In this document: piece after piece, positions 7,233 through 14,246 of the stretch
Layout: the number at the start of each line of letters is the position of its first letter
How positions within the stretch are numbered: position 1 is the stretch's first letter
NCBI GenBank assembly: GCA_031255395.1
Contig: JAIRSQ010000027.1
Coordinates: forward strand, 1-14,454
Direction of reading: 5' to 3'
Length of the DNA stretch: 14,454 nt
Origin: Spirochaetaceae bacterium
GTDB taxonomy: Bacteria; Spirochaetota; Spirochaetia; Treponematales; Breznakiellaceae
Program-made: the position numbers and the translations under genes
Notes under the pieces: model-generated
Seen by the model: only the letters and a program-made list of their open reading frames with translations
Databases searched by the model: none
What the model was told of the DNA's origin: nothing

Positions 7233-7274
7233 CCGGGTATTGCATAAACCTGCAAAACCAGTAGAGTATAAAGG

Positions 7275-7802
7275 ATGGGTATTCGCGGCGAAATTTTTTC
7301 AAATAAAGTGTTATTGCGGAATAGAAGCTACTTTTTCAACGTAAAAGAGACAAGGACAGGCGATCTATACCTCAACATTGTGGAGAGCAAGAACAGGGAA
7401 GACAGCGGTTTTGACCGCCAGTCAGTGATTCTGTTCGCGGAAGATTTACAGGAATTCCTGCAAGGTTTTGACGAAGCGTTGCGGATGCTTGAAAGATCGA
7501 TTCACGAAAAACGGCGGTCCGCTTACGGAAACGGTCATGGCAGGGGCGGCGCGACCGGCGGCGCAAAAGCCCGGCAGCCGGAAGCGGGCAGGCAGTTTGG
7601 GCGGGATAAACCGTTTAGATCGGACAAGCCGCTTGGCTCGGGAAAACCTTTCGGGCAGGACAAGCCGTTTGGTTCGGGGAAACCGTTCAGATCGGGCAAG
7701 CCGTTTGGGTCAGATAAGCCGTTTGGTCATGATAAATCATCCGGCAAGCCTGGAACCGGGCGTCCGGTCAAGGTCTTTCGCAAAAAATTTTCCGACAGAT
7801 GA
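7275..7802 (+). CDS. bpuR: PUR-domain DNA/RNA-binding protein (BpuR-like) with hexapeptide-repeat tail
   Basis: This is a 175-residue protein. Residues 1-~78 (MGIRGEIFSN ... RSYFFNVKETRTGDLYLNIVESK ... DRQSVILFAEDLQEF) match the PUR (Pur-alpha-like) single-stranded DNA/RNA-binding domain of spirochaetes, best known from BpuR of Borrelia burgdorferi, a nucleic-acid-binding regulator. The known spirochaete protein is little more than this domain. Here a Gly/Arg-rich linker (GNGHGRGGATGGAKARQ) is followed by seven six-residue repeats of the KPFGSG/KPFGSD type (112-153) and a basic end (FRKKFSDR). The tail is positively charged and should be disordered. The AAAGG before the ATG touches it directly; GTAGAG at 7261-7266 is a weak but better-spaced ribosome-binding site. 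It is divergent from the J-domain operon. Confidence 0.85.
   Translation: MGIRGEIFSNKVLLRNRSYFFNVKETRTGDLYLNIVESKNREDSGFDRQSVILFAEDLQEFLQGFDEALRMLERSIHEKRRSAYGNGHGRGGATGGAKARQPEAGRQFGRDKPFRSDKPLGSGKPFGQDKPFGSGKPFRSGKPFGSDKPFGHDKSSGKPGTGRPVKVFRKKFSDR
7608..7733 (+). repeat. Seven in-frame 18-bp repeats encoding KPF(G/R)x(G/D)
   Basis: Units read KPFRSD, KPLGSG, KPFGQD, KPFGSG, KPFRSG, KPFGSD and KPFGHD, followed by a decayed KSSGKP. Unit length is 18 bases, so copy number can change without breaking the frame. The DNA units are similar but not identical, so the array is not a very recent expansion. Confidence 0.85.
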
Positions 7803-7902
7803 TGATCCGAAAAAAGATATAGCCGGAATTGCAAGGCGGAGGGCCGCGCAAGGCTTTTAACTCGTTGCCGGTGCCGCCTGCCGCCTCTTACGGCGGGGGC
7901 GC

Positions 7903-8757
7903 TCATTTTTCCGGATAAGAAAAAGTAACGCCCGCTTCGGCGCGGTAGTATATGGGCGAATTCCTCGAATTAATCATATTTAGCAGTATTTCCCCCTCAA
8001 CAAACCAAGCGAAAATTTTGCTTGCTTGGGCGCGAAAACCTGCTCCCGCGAAAAAATCTTCCGTAGGCGCGTATTCTATAACATAGCCGTCCGTCATAGA
8101 ACGTTCCATTTTTCGCCAGCCAAAATCAAGACGCAACCGGTATGGGACATTTTTTGAATAGATCTCTATAGAAGACTTATACCGCGTGCGGCTGGTGCGT
8201 ATGTCAAAAGTTTCGGTAATCTTGCGGGTAAATTCTTTTGCCTCAAAATCAAACGTGATGAACAGGTGCGGCAGCCAAAAACCGAATTTGCCGTTGAACA
8301 GCCTTCGCGATGAGGTTCCGGCTTTGCCGTAATCGCCGCTCAAACTCGACGCTACCCCCGCATTCGCAAAAAAAACACCGGGAAATTCAAATCCGGCTCT
8401 CCCCGACAAGCCCACGGCAAGATCAAGAAATTCCATATCGAAATCGCTCACAAAGAAACCAAGACCCGCGGTCATGTTCTCGAAGCTGTAACCTACGTCT
8501 CCGGAAAATACGTATCGCCAGATAGGATCGTATTCCGCGCGGAACTTGTAATCGTACTCTATCGCGAAATCGTCCTTGAATTCCGCTGAATAAACAGGCA
8601 CCAGTTTCGGCGTGAAGAACCTTCCGACCTTGCTTTCGGTATCCAGCGAGAAAGACTCGTAATCAGCGCCTCCCGAAACGGTAAAATCCCATGAACAAAC
8701 CGGATGCGGACGGAAAAAGAGTATGCATAATACAAGCAACGCCTTAATTTTCATCAT
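7903..8757 (-). CDS. Exported putative outer-membrane beta-barrel protein of unknown function
   Basis: This 284-residue protein starts with a signal peptide (MMKIKALLVLCILFF, likely cut near VCS/WDF at ~22). No lipobox is evident, since the residues before C21 do not fit one. The mature part is a run of alternating polar/aromatic strands with short turns (for example GDVGYSFENMTAGLGFFVSD, RLRLDFGWRKME, PIYYRAEAGVTFSY), which suggests a 10-14 strand outer-membrane barrel. The last residue is Lys rather than the usual Phe, so a periplasmic or surface beta-protein is also possible. No enzyme motif was recognised. The gene stands alone and converges on the BpuR-like gene. Its ribosome-binding site is weak (GGCAGG). 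Confidence 0.65.
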   Translation of the reverse strand: MMKIKALLVLCILFFRPHPVCSWDFTVSGGADYESFSLDTESKVGRFFTPKLVPVYSAEFKDDFAIEYDYKFRAEYDPIWRYVFSGDVGYSFENMTAGLGFFVSDFDMEFLDLAVGLSGRAGFEFPGVFFANAGVASSLSGDYGKAGTSSRRLFNGKFGFWLPHLFITFDFEAKEFTRKITETFDIRTSRTRYKSSIEIYSKNVPYRLRLDFGWRKMERSMTDGYVIEYAPTEDFFAGAGFRAQASKIFAWFVEGEILLNMINSRNSPIYYRAEAGVTFSYPEK

Positions 8758-8784
8758 AGCCTGCCGCGGCGGCCAGTCTTAAGG

Positions 8785-8812
8785 ATAATATTGACGGGAT
8801 CTTCGTTTTGAA
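8785..8812 (-). promoter_or_regulatory. Candidate promoter of the exported barrel-like protein gene
   Basis: On the minus strand TTCAAA (8807-8812) and TATTAT (8785-8790) are separated by 16 bases. The predicted start lies about 20 bases before ATG 8757. The match is partial in both boxes. Confidence 0.4.
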
Positions 8813-8896
8813 CGCGTCCGCCTGTAGCGGAGTCGTAAACCGGTTCGCGGCGGGGTATTAAACCGCGCCGCAAAAATTTACAAGCGCGGCGGACTG

Positions 8897-9181
8897 CTAA
8901 CAGTATTCCACCGTGAAACCCCTGTAAGTTCCGAGCGGCTCGCTCCAGTGTAAGTCAACATGATGAACACTGCCCGAGGGCGGTCCCATGTTAAGCCAAG
9001 AAGCGAACTTTTTCAGGTTTTCGCCGTCGCCTTCAGCGTGAATTTCCACATCGCCGCCAGGATTGTTGCGTATCCAGCCGCTGACGCCCAAACGTTTCGC
9101 TTCGGCGCAGGCGTAGTATCTAAAACCTACATTCTGAACCCGCCCGTATACAGTCGCGTCAAACGCCGCCGCTCCGGCCAT
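8897..9181 (-). CDS. acyP: Acylphosphatase
   Basis: This is a small enzyme that hydrolyses carboxyl-phosphate bonds such as acetyl phosphate. From ATG 9179-9181 it has 94 residues, the usual family size. The first signature reads YGRVQNVGFRYYA, with catalytic R21; the commoner form has Gly where N17 stands. The second, GWIRNNPGGDVEI, supplies catalytic N39. The C-terminal YRGFTVEYC is the usual last strand. The frame is open upstream to 9328, but that extension overlaps recX and does not resemble acylphosphatase, so I chose the later start. AGGAG lies only one base before this ATG, so initiation may depend on coupling with recX, whose end it overlaps by 23 bases. Confidence 0.88.
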   Translation of the reverse strand: MAGAAAFDATVYGRVQNVGFRYYACAEAKRLGVSGWIRNNPGGDVEIHAEGDGENLKKFASWLNMGPPSGSVHHVDLHWSEPLGTYRGFTVEYC

Positions 9182-9608
9182 ACTCCTGATTGCAATCATC
9201 ATCCAAACGCTCCAAGACTTCGGCGCTAAAACCTTCAAACCTAAGTCTTTCTCGAGAATTCCCGCAACCCCGTCCTTCGGGACTGCTTTTTGCCATAAAA
9301 TTCCGCAACAAGGCAAGTTCGCTGTCACTATCGAGCGTTTCTTTCAGGGCGGCTGTCGCTACGGCGCGACAAATGCCCTTTCCATAAAGGCTCGCCAGAA
9401 GCTGCCGAGGGGATACGGCCTTATGTTTTATACGTCCTTCTATCCATAGGCGGGCATAACGCGAGTCATCCAAAATTCCAGCCTCCGCCAGCGTATCGAG
9501 AGCGGAATTCACATCCGCCCTGCCATGCCCTTTTTTTTGAAGTTTTAACGAGAGACCCGCTCGAAACTGTTCGGCGCGAGCCGCAAGACGAAAGGCGTCC
9601 CTAAGAAC
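9159..9608 (-). CDS. recX: RecX-like recombination regulator, 5' end missing or disrupted
   Basis: RecX binds RecA and limits its filament. The similarity starts at about 9608 (LRDAFRLAARAEQF), continues through LKLQKKGH and ALDTLAEAGILDDSRYARLW, and ends after LRFEGFSAEVLERL, so three RecX helical repeats are present. The only usual start codon in this frame is GTG 9510-9512, in the middle of the first repeat; starting there would remove about 32 conserved residues. The frame stays open upstream to TGA 9747-9749 without any ATG, GTG or TTG. Spirochaete RecX proteins, as I recall, carry a longer N-terminal part; here that place is taken by 65-66 bp tandem repeats. The gene may be a pseudogene, frameshifted, or started at an unusual codon. 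It overlaps acylphosphatase by 23 bases. Confidence 0.7.
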   Translation of the reverse strand, partial: VLRDAFRLAARAEQFRAGLSLKLQKKGHGRADVNSALDTLAEAGILDDSRYARLWIEGRIKHKAVSPRQLLASLYGKGICRAVATAALKETLDSDSELALLRNFMAKSSPEGRGCGNSRERLRFEGFSAEVLERLDDDCNQEYGRSGGV

Positions 9609-9644
9609 CGCCCGTCCGCTGCCCGCTCCCTTCTGCGAGTCGTA

Positions 9645-9847
9645 GCTTTCAGCATACGCGCCCCTCTCCGCTCCGCTTTTTTGAGTGTCTAAGATTCCAT
9701 GTGCCTTGCCGCTTTCAATACCCGCGCCCCTCCTCGCTTTGCTTTTTCAGCGTCTATAATTCTATGCGCCCTGCCGCTTTCAGCATACGCGCCCCTCCCC
9801 GCTTTGCCTTTTCCAGCGTATATGCCGCTATGCGCCCCTTCGTTTTC
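9645..9847. repeat. 65-66 bp tandem repeat, three copies plus a partial fourth
   Basis: Units start with GCTTTCA/GTTTTCA and run 9645-9710 (66), 9711-9775 (65) and 9776-9841 (66), with the start of a fourth to 9847. A shared core reads GCGCCCCTC then CGCT..GC and a T-run. The middle unit is one base short in that run. Read on the minus strand, a 66-base unit would encode 22 residues; the short copy breaks that frame. The array fills most of the rpsI-recX gap. I see no other gene in 9609-9884. Confidence 0.75.
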
Positions 9848-9884
9848 AGCGCCTTAGGCACCGTTTGGGCGGACGGCAACGGGT

Positions 9885-10277
9885 TTAACGTTTGGAAAAC
9901 TGGAAACGCTTGCGCGCTCCGGCCTGCCCGTATTTTTTGCGTTCGACCATGCGGCTATCGCGGGTAAGGAAACCGTTACCGCGCAGACTCGTATAGTTAG
10001 TCTCGTCAACCTGGCACAAGGCACGGGCAAGCCCGTGCCTGCAAGCTCCGGCCTGTCCGCTTATGCCGCCGCCGTACACATTGATCACTACATCGAATTT
10101 ATTTTCTCCGGCTACCACTGTCAGCGGCGACCTAACAACATTGACATGTTCGGTCTGCGGAAAATATTCGTTCAAACCCTTTCCGTTTACGGTAACCTTC
10201 CCGCTACCCTCGCGCACATAGACACGCGCCACGGAAGTCTTTCTTCTGCCGGTTCCTATACCAAGGTTCCTAACCAC
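9885..10277 (-). CDS. rpsI: 30S ribosomal protein S9
   Basis: This is a 130-residue small-subunit protein whose C-terminal tail reaches the P-site tRNA. It has the family start GTGRRKTSVARVYVR, the GGGISGQAGACRHGLARAL block and the typical ending ERKKYGQAGARKRFQFSKR. The start is GTG 10275-10277, preceded by AAGAGGTG with suitable spacing. It lies 26 bases after rplM, the standard L13-S9 pair, and should be translated from the same message. Confidence 0.97.
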   Translation of the reverse strand: MVRNLGIGTGRRKTSVARVYVREGSGKVTVNGKGLNEYFPQTEHVNVVRSPLTVVAGENKFDVVINVYGGGISGQAGACRHGLARALCQVDETNYTSLRGNGFLTRDSRMVERKKYGQAGARKRFQFSKR

Positions 10278-10303
10278 GATACACCTCTTATAGTTTGAAT
10301 TGA

Positions 10304-10732
10304 CTAAAAATCAATTTTTTCAGGATTCTGCGCGGCGTGCGGATGTTCGCAGTCCGCGTAGATTTTGATGTTGGTAAAGATTTTCCTGCCAAGCGGTCCT
10401 TTCGGCAACATTCCGCGGATAGCCGCTTCCAGCGGCGCGACAGGACGCTTTTCCGAAAGTTTTCTGTAGGTGCGTGTTTTTAGTCCGCCCGGAAAACCCG
10501 TATGATGATGGTACAGCTTTTCTTCGTACTTGCGCCCGCTTACAGCAACCTTGCCCGCGTTAATTATTACCAAATAATCGCCCAATTCATGGTGCGGCGC
10601 GAAAATCGCCTTTTCCTTCCCCCGCGCTATGGACGCCGCCTTTGCCGCGAGCCGTCCCAAAATCTTTCCTTCCGCGTCTATCAGGAACCATTTCCGCTCG
10701 GCCTGGGCAGGTTTTACAAAAATCGTTTTCAT
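10304..10732 (-). CDS. rplM: 50S ribosomal protein L13
   Basis: This is a 142-residue large-subunit protein that assembles early. Family blocks are visible: KWFLIDAEGKILGRLAAKAA near the start, GDYLVIINAGKVAVSG, YHHHTGFPGGLK, and the MLPKGPLGRKIF loop near the end. ATG 10730-10732 is preceded by AGAGG at short spacing. On the minus strand a TTGACC box lies about 30 bases upstream of the ATG, with only a weak -10 (CAGAAT) 17 bases further on, so the exact start of transcription is unclear. It leads the rplM-rpsI(-recX-acylphosphatase) cluster. Confidence 0.97.
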   Translation of the reverse strand: MKTIFVKPAQAERKWFLIDAEGKILGRLAAKAASIARGKEKAIFAPHHELGDYLVIINAGKVAVSGRKYEEKLYHHHTGFPGGLKTRTYRKLSEKRPVAPLEAAIRGMLPKGPLGRKIFTNIKIYADCEHPHAAQNPEKIDF

Positions 10733-10820
10733 AGACCTCTATTCTGCACTGCAATATAAAAAAGGTCAATAGCCCATGTTCGCTGTTGCGGGCCATCCGT
10801 GCAAGAAGGTCAGCGGGTCA

Positions 10821-10975
10821 TCATTGCGAGCCCAGGGGCCGCTCCGCCTGCGAAGCAAGTGGCATGAGATGAGGGTGATGACACGGAAGCAAAAACCTCC
10901 ACCGGGCGAAGCAATCCAGCGTCAGGACGGCTGGGGGCTGGATTGCTCATGTCCGCGGTACGCCTCTCAATGACG
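10821..10975. repeat. Longer copy of the TCATTGCGAG...GCGAAGCAATCC repeat with inverted arms
   Basis: It opens with TCATTGCGAG, has an internal GCGAAGCAA, then GCGAAGCAATCCAGC (10906-10920). GCTGGATTGC at 10937-10946 is the exact complement of GCAATCCAGC at 10911-10920. It closes with CTCAATGACG, roughly complementary to the opening block. The nested inverted layout resembles a miniature inverted-repeat element. It directly abuts the truncated TPR gene. Confidence 0.6.
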
Positions 10976-10994
10976 CCCGCTCCCCCGGACGACC

Positions 10995-11366
10995 CGCAAC
11001 CCCAATTTCGCCATCGCATACTATAACCGGGGCATCGCCTATGATGACAAAGGGGACTATGAACGGGGCAATGCCTACCGTGAAAAAGAGGAGTATGACC
11101 GGGCCATTGCGGACTGCAACCAGGCTATCCGGCTCGACCCCAATGATGCCGACGCGTACAATAACCGGGACGCCGTCTACGTTATGAAAGAGAATTACGC
11201 CCGCGCCGATTGAGAGAGGGCTTTGCAACTCGACCCAAACCAAGCCGAGGCGCGGCGCGGTCTTGAAATCCTGCGGAATATGGGGTTATTGAAAGAAGCG
11301 ATACAAAGACGTTCCGGCGGGATTGGTTGTCAACCGGTCCCACCGGACGAAATAATCGCTTGTTAA
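10995..11366 (+). pseudogene. Decayed tetratricopeptide-repeat (TPR) protein gene
   Basis: Translating from 10995 gives TPR sequence: AIAYYNRGIAYDDKGDYERG, then EEYDRAIADCNQAIRLDPND and AYNNRDAVYVMKENYARAD. The TGA at 11211-11213 interrupts a helix, after which the same frame resumes with ERALQLDPNQAEARRGLEIL and runs to TAA 11364-11366. The stop probably replaced a sense codon such as TGG. The step from GDYERG to NAYREKEEYDRA also looks like a fused, partly deleted repeat. There is no start codon and no upstream TPR sequence; the 5' side is cut off next to the repeat at 10821-10975. TPRs mediate protein-protein contacts, but this copy is unlikely to be functional. Confidence 0.75.
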
Positions 11367-11387
11367 TGACAAAGCAATAACAAAAAC

Positions 11388-11417
11388 TTGCCAAAAAGTT
11401 GTCGCCCGTTATATAAT
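11388..11417 (+). promoter_or_regulatory. Promoter with -10 box six bases before a GTG start
   Basis: TTGCCA (11388-11393) and a perfect TATAAT (11412-11417) are separated by 18 bases. The next in-frame start, GTG 11424-11426, begins where transcription would start, so the message would be leaderless. The TTG inside the -35 box opens the same frame but cannot be the start if this promoter is used. Confidence 0.6.
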
Positions 11418-11423
11418 ATAGGC

Positions 11424-11786
11424 GTGAGTTTTTTTCCGGCGCATAGGCCGCGTTATATCTTTACTGTCTGCCTCGCGTTATCCGTTATGGGAGCGTTTAC
11501 CTTTGCGGCACTTCCTGACATTGCCGCTTTTGGCTTTTTGAAAGGCAATCCGATAACGGACGGCGCTGTTACAAGAGCGAACGCTGCCTATACCATTGAC
11601 TGTCTTGCGGGATTGGCCGGAATAAGAGATATCTCTTCTTTGCATTCGCGTAAACCAACGCAAATCATAACTCTCTTTGGAATATTTTGTGCCGGCATTG
11701 TCGGCGTATTTTCGGCGCTAAAGATCGCAAAACCAAATAAAACGATAAACGCCAAAAATATTCCGCTTTTCAAACTGAGAATTTAA
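11424..11786 (+). CDS. Small membrane protein of unknown function
   Basis: I do not recognise this protein. From GTG 11424 it has 120 residues. It has two hydrophobic helices, roughly 11-35 (YIFTVCLALSVMGAFTFAAL) and 82-101 (IITLFGIFCAGIVGVFSALK). They are separated by about 45 mostly polar residues with two clusters of interest, NPITDGAVTRANAAYTIDC and SSLHSRKPT, and the protein ends in a basic tail. The start was chosen because the TATAAT box lies six bases upstream; no Shine-Dalgarno sequence is present. Starting at TTG 11388 would add 12 residues but would overlap the promoter. A perfect hairpin at 11831-11860 follows, so it is probably a single-gene unit. Confidence 0.55.
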   Translation: MSFFPAHRPRYIFTVCLALSVMGAFTFAALPDIAAFGFLKGNPITDGAVTRANAAYTIDCLAGLAGIRDISSLHSRKPTQIITLFGIFCAGIVGVFSALKIAKPNKTINAKNIPLFKLRI

Positions 11787-11830
11787 TAATATCCTCGCTC
11801 TTTCAACAATCTCATTTTTAGTTTATAGAG

Positions 11831-11868
11831 GCCGTTTCAAAACTGAAGTTTTGAAACGGCGGCTTTAT
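11831..11868 (+). terminator. Terminator-like perfect hairpin after the small membrane protein gene
   Basis: GCCGTTTCAAAACT (11831-11844) is exactly complementary to AGTTTTGAAACGGC (11847-11860) with GA between. GGCTTTATTG follows, a weak U-tract. The near-palindrome could work in both directions. The rest of the stretch to 11998 has no gene that I can support. Confidence 0.65.
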
Positions 11869-11998
11869 TGTATCCTTTAAGCCGCTTTTATTATGCGGTG
11901 TTCGCGAAGTATGCGCGGGGCTGAATGCAATGGTTGTGGGGGCCTGTCGCGTTTTAGGGTACAGTTTCTCGTCACATTTATTTTTAAGGAAGGAAAAA

Positions 11999-12532
11999 AT
12001 GAATAAAATTCTTGATGCGCTGTTCAAAGTTATTGAAGTTATGATCGCCGTGTTTCTGGCGATGATGATTGCGCTGGTATTTTTAAACGTCGTGGGTCGC
12101 TATGTGTTCAATGTCGGCTTTGTGTGGTCGGAAGAAATCTCGCGGCTCTGTTTTATATTCCTGGTCTATCTGGGATCTATAGAAGCCATGCGGGGCAATC
12201 GGCATCTTTTGATTGACGCGCTGCTCATAAAAACGCCAAAAGCGGTCGGGAAAGCGCTTTACGCCCTGATCCAGGTTTGTATCATCTGGCTCATGGCGAT
12301 TCTTGTGCGGGGCAGTTGGGGACTTGTAATTCAAAACCGCAATAACCGCTGGGTTACGACAGGTTTTCCAGCCCACGTAGTACATTTTTTTGGCATCATC
12401 TTGGGCGTGTCTATCGCGCTGATCGCGGCTTACAACCTTGTCCGCCTGTTCATTTTAAAGATTCCTGTTGAGGACATGGTAGCGATTCGCGACGAGGAAG
12501 CCAACGAGGGCGATATTACCTCGATTGAATAA
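11999..12532 (+). CDS. dctQ: TRAP transporter small membrane subunit (DctQ-type)
   Basis: The protein has 177 residues. DctQ is the small inner-membrane subunit of Na+-driven TRAP transporters and pairs with DctM. Four membrane helices are visible (~12-33, 47-63, 87-105, 127-152). The family core reads NVVGRYVFN, then WSEEISRLCFIFLVYLGS with the conserved EE..R (45, 46, 49), then AMRGNRHLLIDAL. I chose ATG 11999-12001 because AAGGAAGG lies just before it; the frame is open upstream to 11930 but the added residues do not belong to the family. dctM follows after 26 bases. No periplasmic binding-protein gene (dctP) is next to it. The substrate cannot be told. Confidence 0.92.
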   Translation: MNKILDALFKVIEVMIAVFLAMMIALVFLNVVGRYVFNVGFVWSEEISRLCFIFLVYLGSIEAMRGNRHLLIDALLIKTPKAVGKALYALIQVCIIWLMAILVRGSWGLVIQNRNNRWVTTGFPAHVVHFFGIILGVSIALIAAYNLVRLFILKIPVEDMVAIRDEEANEGDITSIE

Positions 12533-12558
12533 TCGAATAGCCAAACGGGAGAAAAATT

Positions 12559-13908
12559 ATGTCAATATCGGTAATTGCTATCGTTTTTATGGTCTCGCTC
12601 ACCGGCGCGATCGTTATCGGACTTCCTATCGCCTTTTCCCTTATACTCTGCGCTGTCGTAACCGGGTTTTGCGTGGGCGGCAGCGCGACAAACCCGCAGA
12701 TTATCGCGTTGCAATTGATGCAAGGCTCGGACAGCGTAACTCTGATGGCCCTTCCATTTTTTGTGCTCGCGGGCGAATTAATGAACCGGGGCGGACTTAC
12801 CAGGCGCATCATCGAATTTTGCGATATTTTTGTCGGACGCATTAAAGGGGGCTTGGGTTATGTTACTATTTTCGCGTGCCTGCTATTCGCCAGCCTGGTC
12901 GGTTCGGCTGTTGCGTCAACGGCGGCCCTGGGCGCGATACTGATCCCCATGATGGCCGCTTCCGGCTACAACCGCGCAAAGGCCGCCGGGCTTGTGGCAA
13001 GCGCGAATCTGGTTGCCCCAATCATGCCGCCGTCTGTGCCGATGATCATCTACGGAGCGACCGCAAGCGTCTCGATTAACGCGCTCTTTTTGGGCGGCAT
13101 CGCGCCGGCACTCTACCTTACGGCGATTATGTGCGTCGTGTGGTTTTTCGTCTCCCGCAAAGACGGGGTCAAGTCCAACAAACCCAAGCCGACGTTCCGG
13201 GAGGCGCTGAAAATATTTTTTGACGGCCTGTGGGCACTACTGCTTCCCGTCATTATACTGGTCGGGTTGCGAGGAGGCATATTTACCGCGACAGAGGCGG
13301 GCGTTGTGGCAGTCGTCTACGCGCTTTTTGCCGGGGTATGCGTCTACCGGGAACTCAAGCCGAAAGTCTTGTTCCGGGCACTGATTTCCGGCTCGAAGAT
13401 GTCGGCGGTCGTGATGTTCCTGGCCGCGACAGCCCAGGTCGCCGCCTATATGCTGACGATTTCCCGCGTTCCCCAAGTCATAACCGAATCGCTTGCGCCC
13501 CTCGTTGCCAATCCGCTGCTACTCAACGTCGTATTGCAGATCATCATCCTTTTGTTGGGCACCGCGCTTGACGTTGTGCCGACCATCCTGATTATGACGC
13601 CGATCATGCTGCCCCTGCTCAGGGCCGCAAACATCGATGTTGTATACTTCGGCATCGTGTTTACGCTGACCAACGTGCTGGGACTGGTAACCCCGCCGGT
13701 AGGCCCGGTGTTGAACGTCGCCTGCGCGACAGGAAAAGTAAAGATGGAAGAAATCCTTGTGCCGACAATCCCGTACTTTATATTCCAAGCGCTGCTTGTT
13801 TTGCTTATGGCCCTGTTCCCGGAAATCATAACCCACCCGCTAAAGTGGATAGCAGGCTACAACGCCCCGCCGATGCAGAACATTATCACTGTCCTGACTG
13901 GAAAATAG
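12559..13908 (+). CDS. dctM: TRAP transporter large membrane subunit (DctM-type)
   Basis: The protein has 449 residues, normal for the family, with about 11-12 membrane helices. DctM forms the Na+-coupled transport path for organic acids. Family blocks are ALPFFVLAGELM (64-75), GSAVASTAALGAILIP (115-130), APIMPPSVPMIIYGA (153-167), FTATEAGVVAVVYAL (242-256), GTALDVVPTILIMTPIML (334-351) and LGLVTPPVGPVLNVA (374-388). The two helical-hairpin regions with 'PPS' and 'TPPVG' are those that bind Na+ and substrate in structurally known members. ATG has GGGAG eight bases upstream. It follows dctQ by 26 bases in one operon. No dctP follows; non-coding sequence does. Confidence 0.94.
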   Translation: MSISVIAIVFMVSLTGAIVIGLPIAFSLILCAVVTGFCVGGSATNPQIIALQLMQGSDSVTLMALPFFVLAGELMNRGGLTRRIIEFCDIFVGRIKGGLGYVTIFACLLFASLVGSAVASTAALGAILIPMMAASGYNRAKAAGLVASANLVAPIMPPSVPMIIYGATASVSINALFLGGIAPALYLTAIMCVVWFFVSRKDGVKSNKPKPTFREALKIFFDGLWALLLPVIILVGLRGGIFTATEAGVVAVVYALFAGVCVYRELKPKVLFRALISGSKMSAVVMFLAATAQVAAYMLTISRVPQVITESLAPLVANPLLLNVVLQIIILLLGTALDVVPTILIMTPIMLPLLRAANIDVVYFGIVFTLTNVLGLVTPPVGPVLNVACATGKVKMEEILVPTIPYFIFQALLVLLMALFPEIITHPLKWIAGYNAPPMQNIITVLTGK

Positions 13909-13927
13909 CGATTAACAATGAGGAATG

Positions 13928-13949
13928 GCGGCTGCCGATTGGCAGCCGC
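13928..13949 (+). terminator. GC-rich hairpin just after dctM
   Basis: GCGGCTGCC and GGCAGCCGC form a perfect 9-bp stem with a GATT loop, 20 bases past the dctM stop. No T-tract follows, so it may stabilise the 3' end rather than terminate by itself. Confidence 0.45.
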
Positions 13950-14203
13950 GAGTTGTCCGGGGGGGTGGGCTTTGCAAGTGAGTTTTACGAGGCGGGCTGA
14001 GGAGGTGTCCGTGTCATAAGCGCTTTCCGTGCCGGATGCTATGCATCTTCGTTTTTTGGGCGCATCCCCGCTACGCGGGGTCGGGCTTTCCGCTTCAATT
14101 CCTCAGCCTCCCTGCGGTCGGCTTGCGGGATTTCCGCTTCAATCCCTTGCGCGACTCCTTCGTGAGACGATCGCCATCCCCTTGTCTAAGGCAGGGTGTG
14201 AAA

Positions 14204-14235
14204 GCCGCTGGCGGCTTAAAAAAGCGGCGTTTTTT
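14204..14235 (+). terminator. Terminator-like element with T6 tract
   Basis: GCCGC (14204-14208) can pair with GCGGC (14224-14228), and TTTTTT follows at 14230-14235. A competing short GCCGC-TG-GCGGC stem lies inside. It could end transcription arriving from dctM, about 300 bases upstream. Confidence 0.4.
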
Positions 14236-14246
14236 AGCCCTACGGC

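Noticed and set aside
7468..7860. Second plus-strand frame of 130 codons within the BpuR-like gene
   Set aside because: It shares the repeat DNA in another frame, lacks a ribosome-binding site, and the PUR-domain frame is clearly the real one.
8840..8880. GC-rich inverted repeat after the acylphosphatase gene
   Set aside because: GCGGCG/CGCCGC can pair with a mismatch, but on the minus strand it is followed by GAACC rather than a T-tract, so a terminator could not be supported.
9645..9847. Tandem repeats read as a possible CRISPR array
   Set aside because: Units are contiguous and diverged, with no constant repeat separated by unique spacers, and no cas gene is present.
9701..9967. Plus-strand 88-codon frame across the repeats
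   Set aside because: It is low-complexity repeat translation running into the antisense of rpsI.
10947..11394. Two minus-strand frames (98 and 70 codons) with hydrophobic stretches
   Set aside because: They are antisense to the TPR pseudogene, and their composition mirrors the repeated TPR codons.
12516..13836. Minus-strand frames of 79-127 codons opposite dctM
   Set aside because: They are opposite conserved transporter motifs and have no initiation signals.
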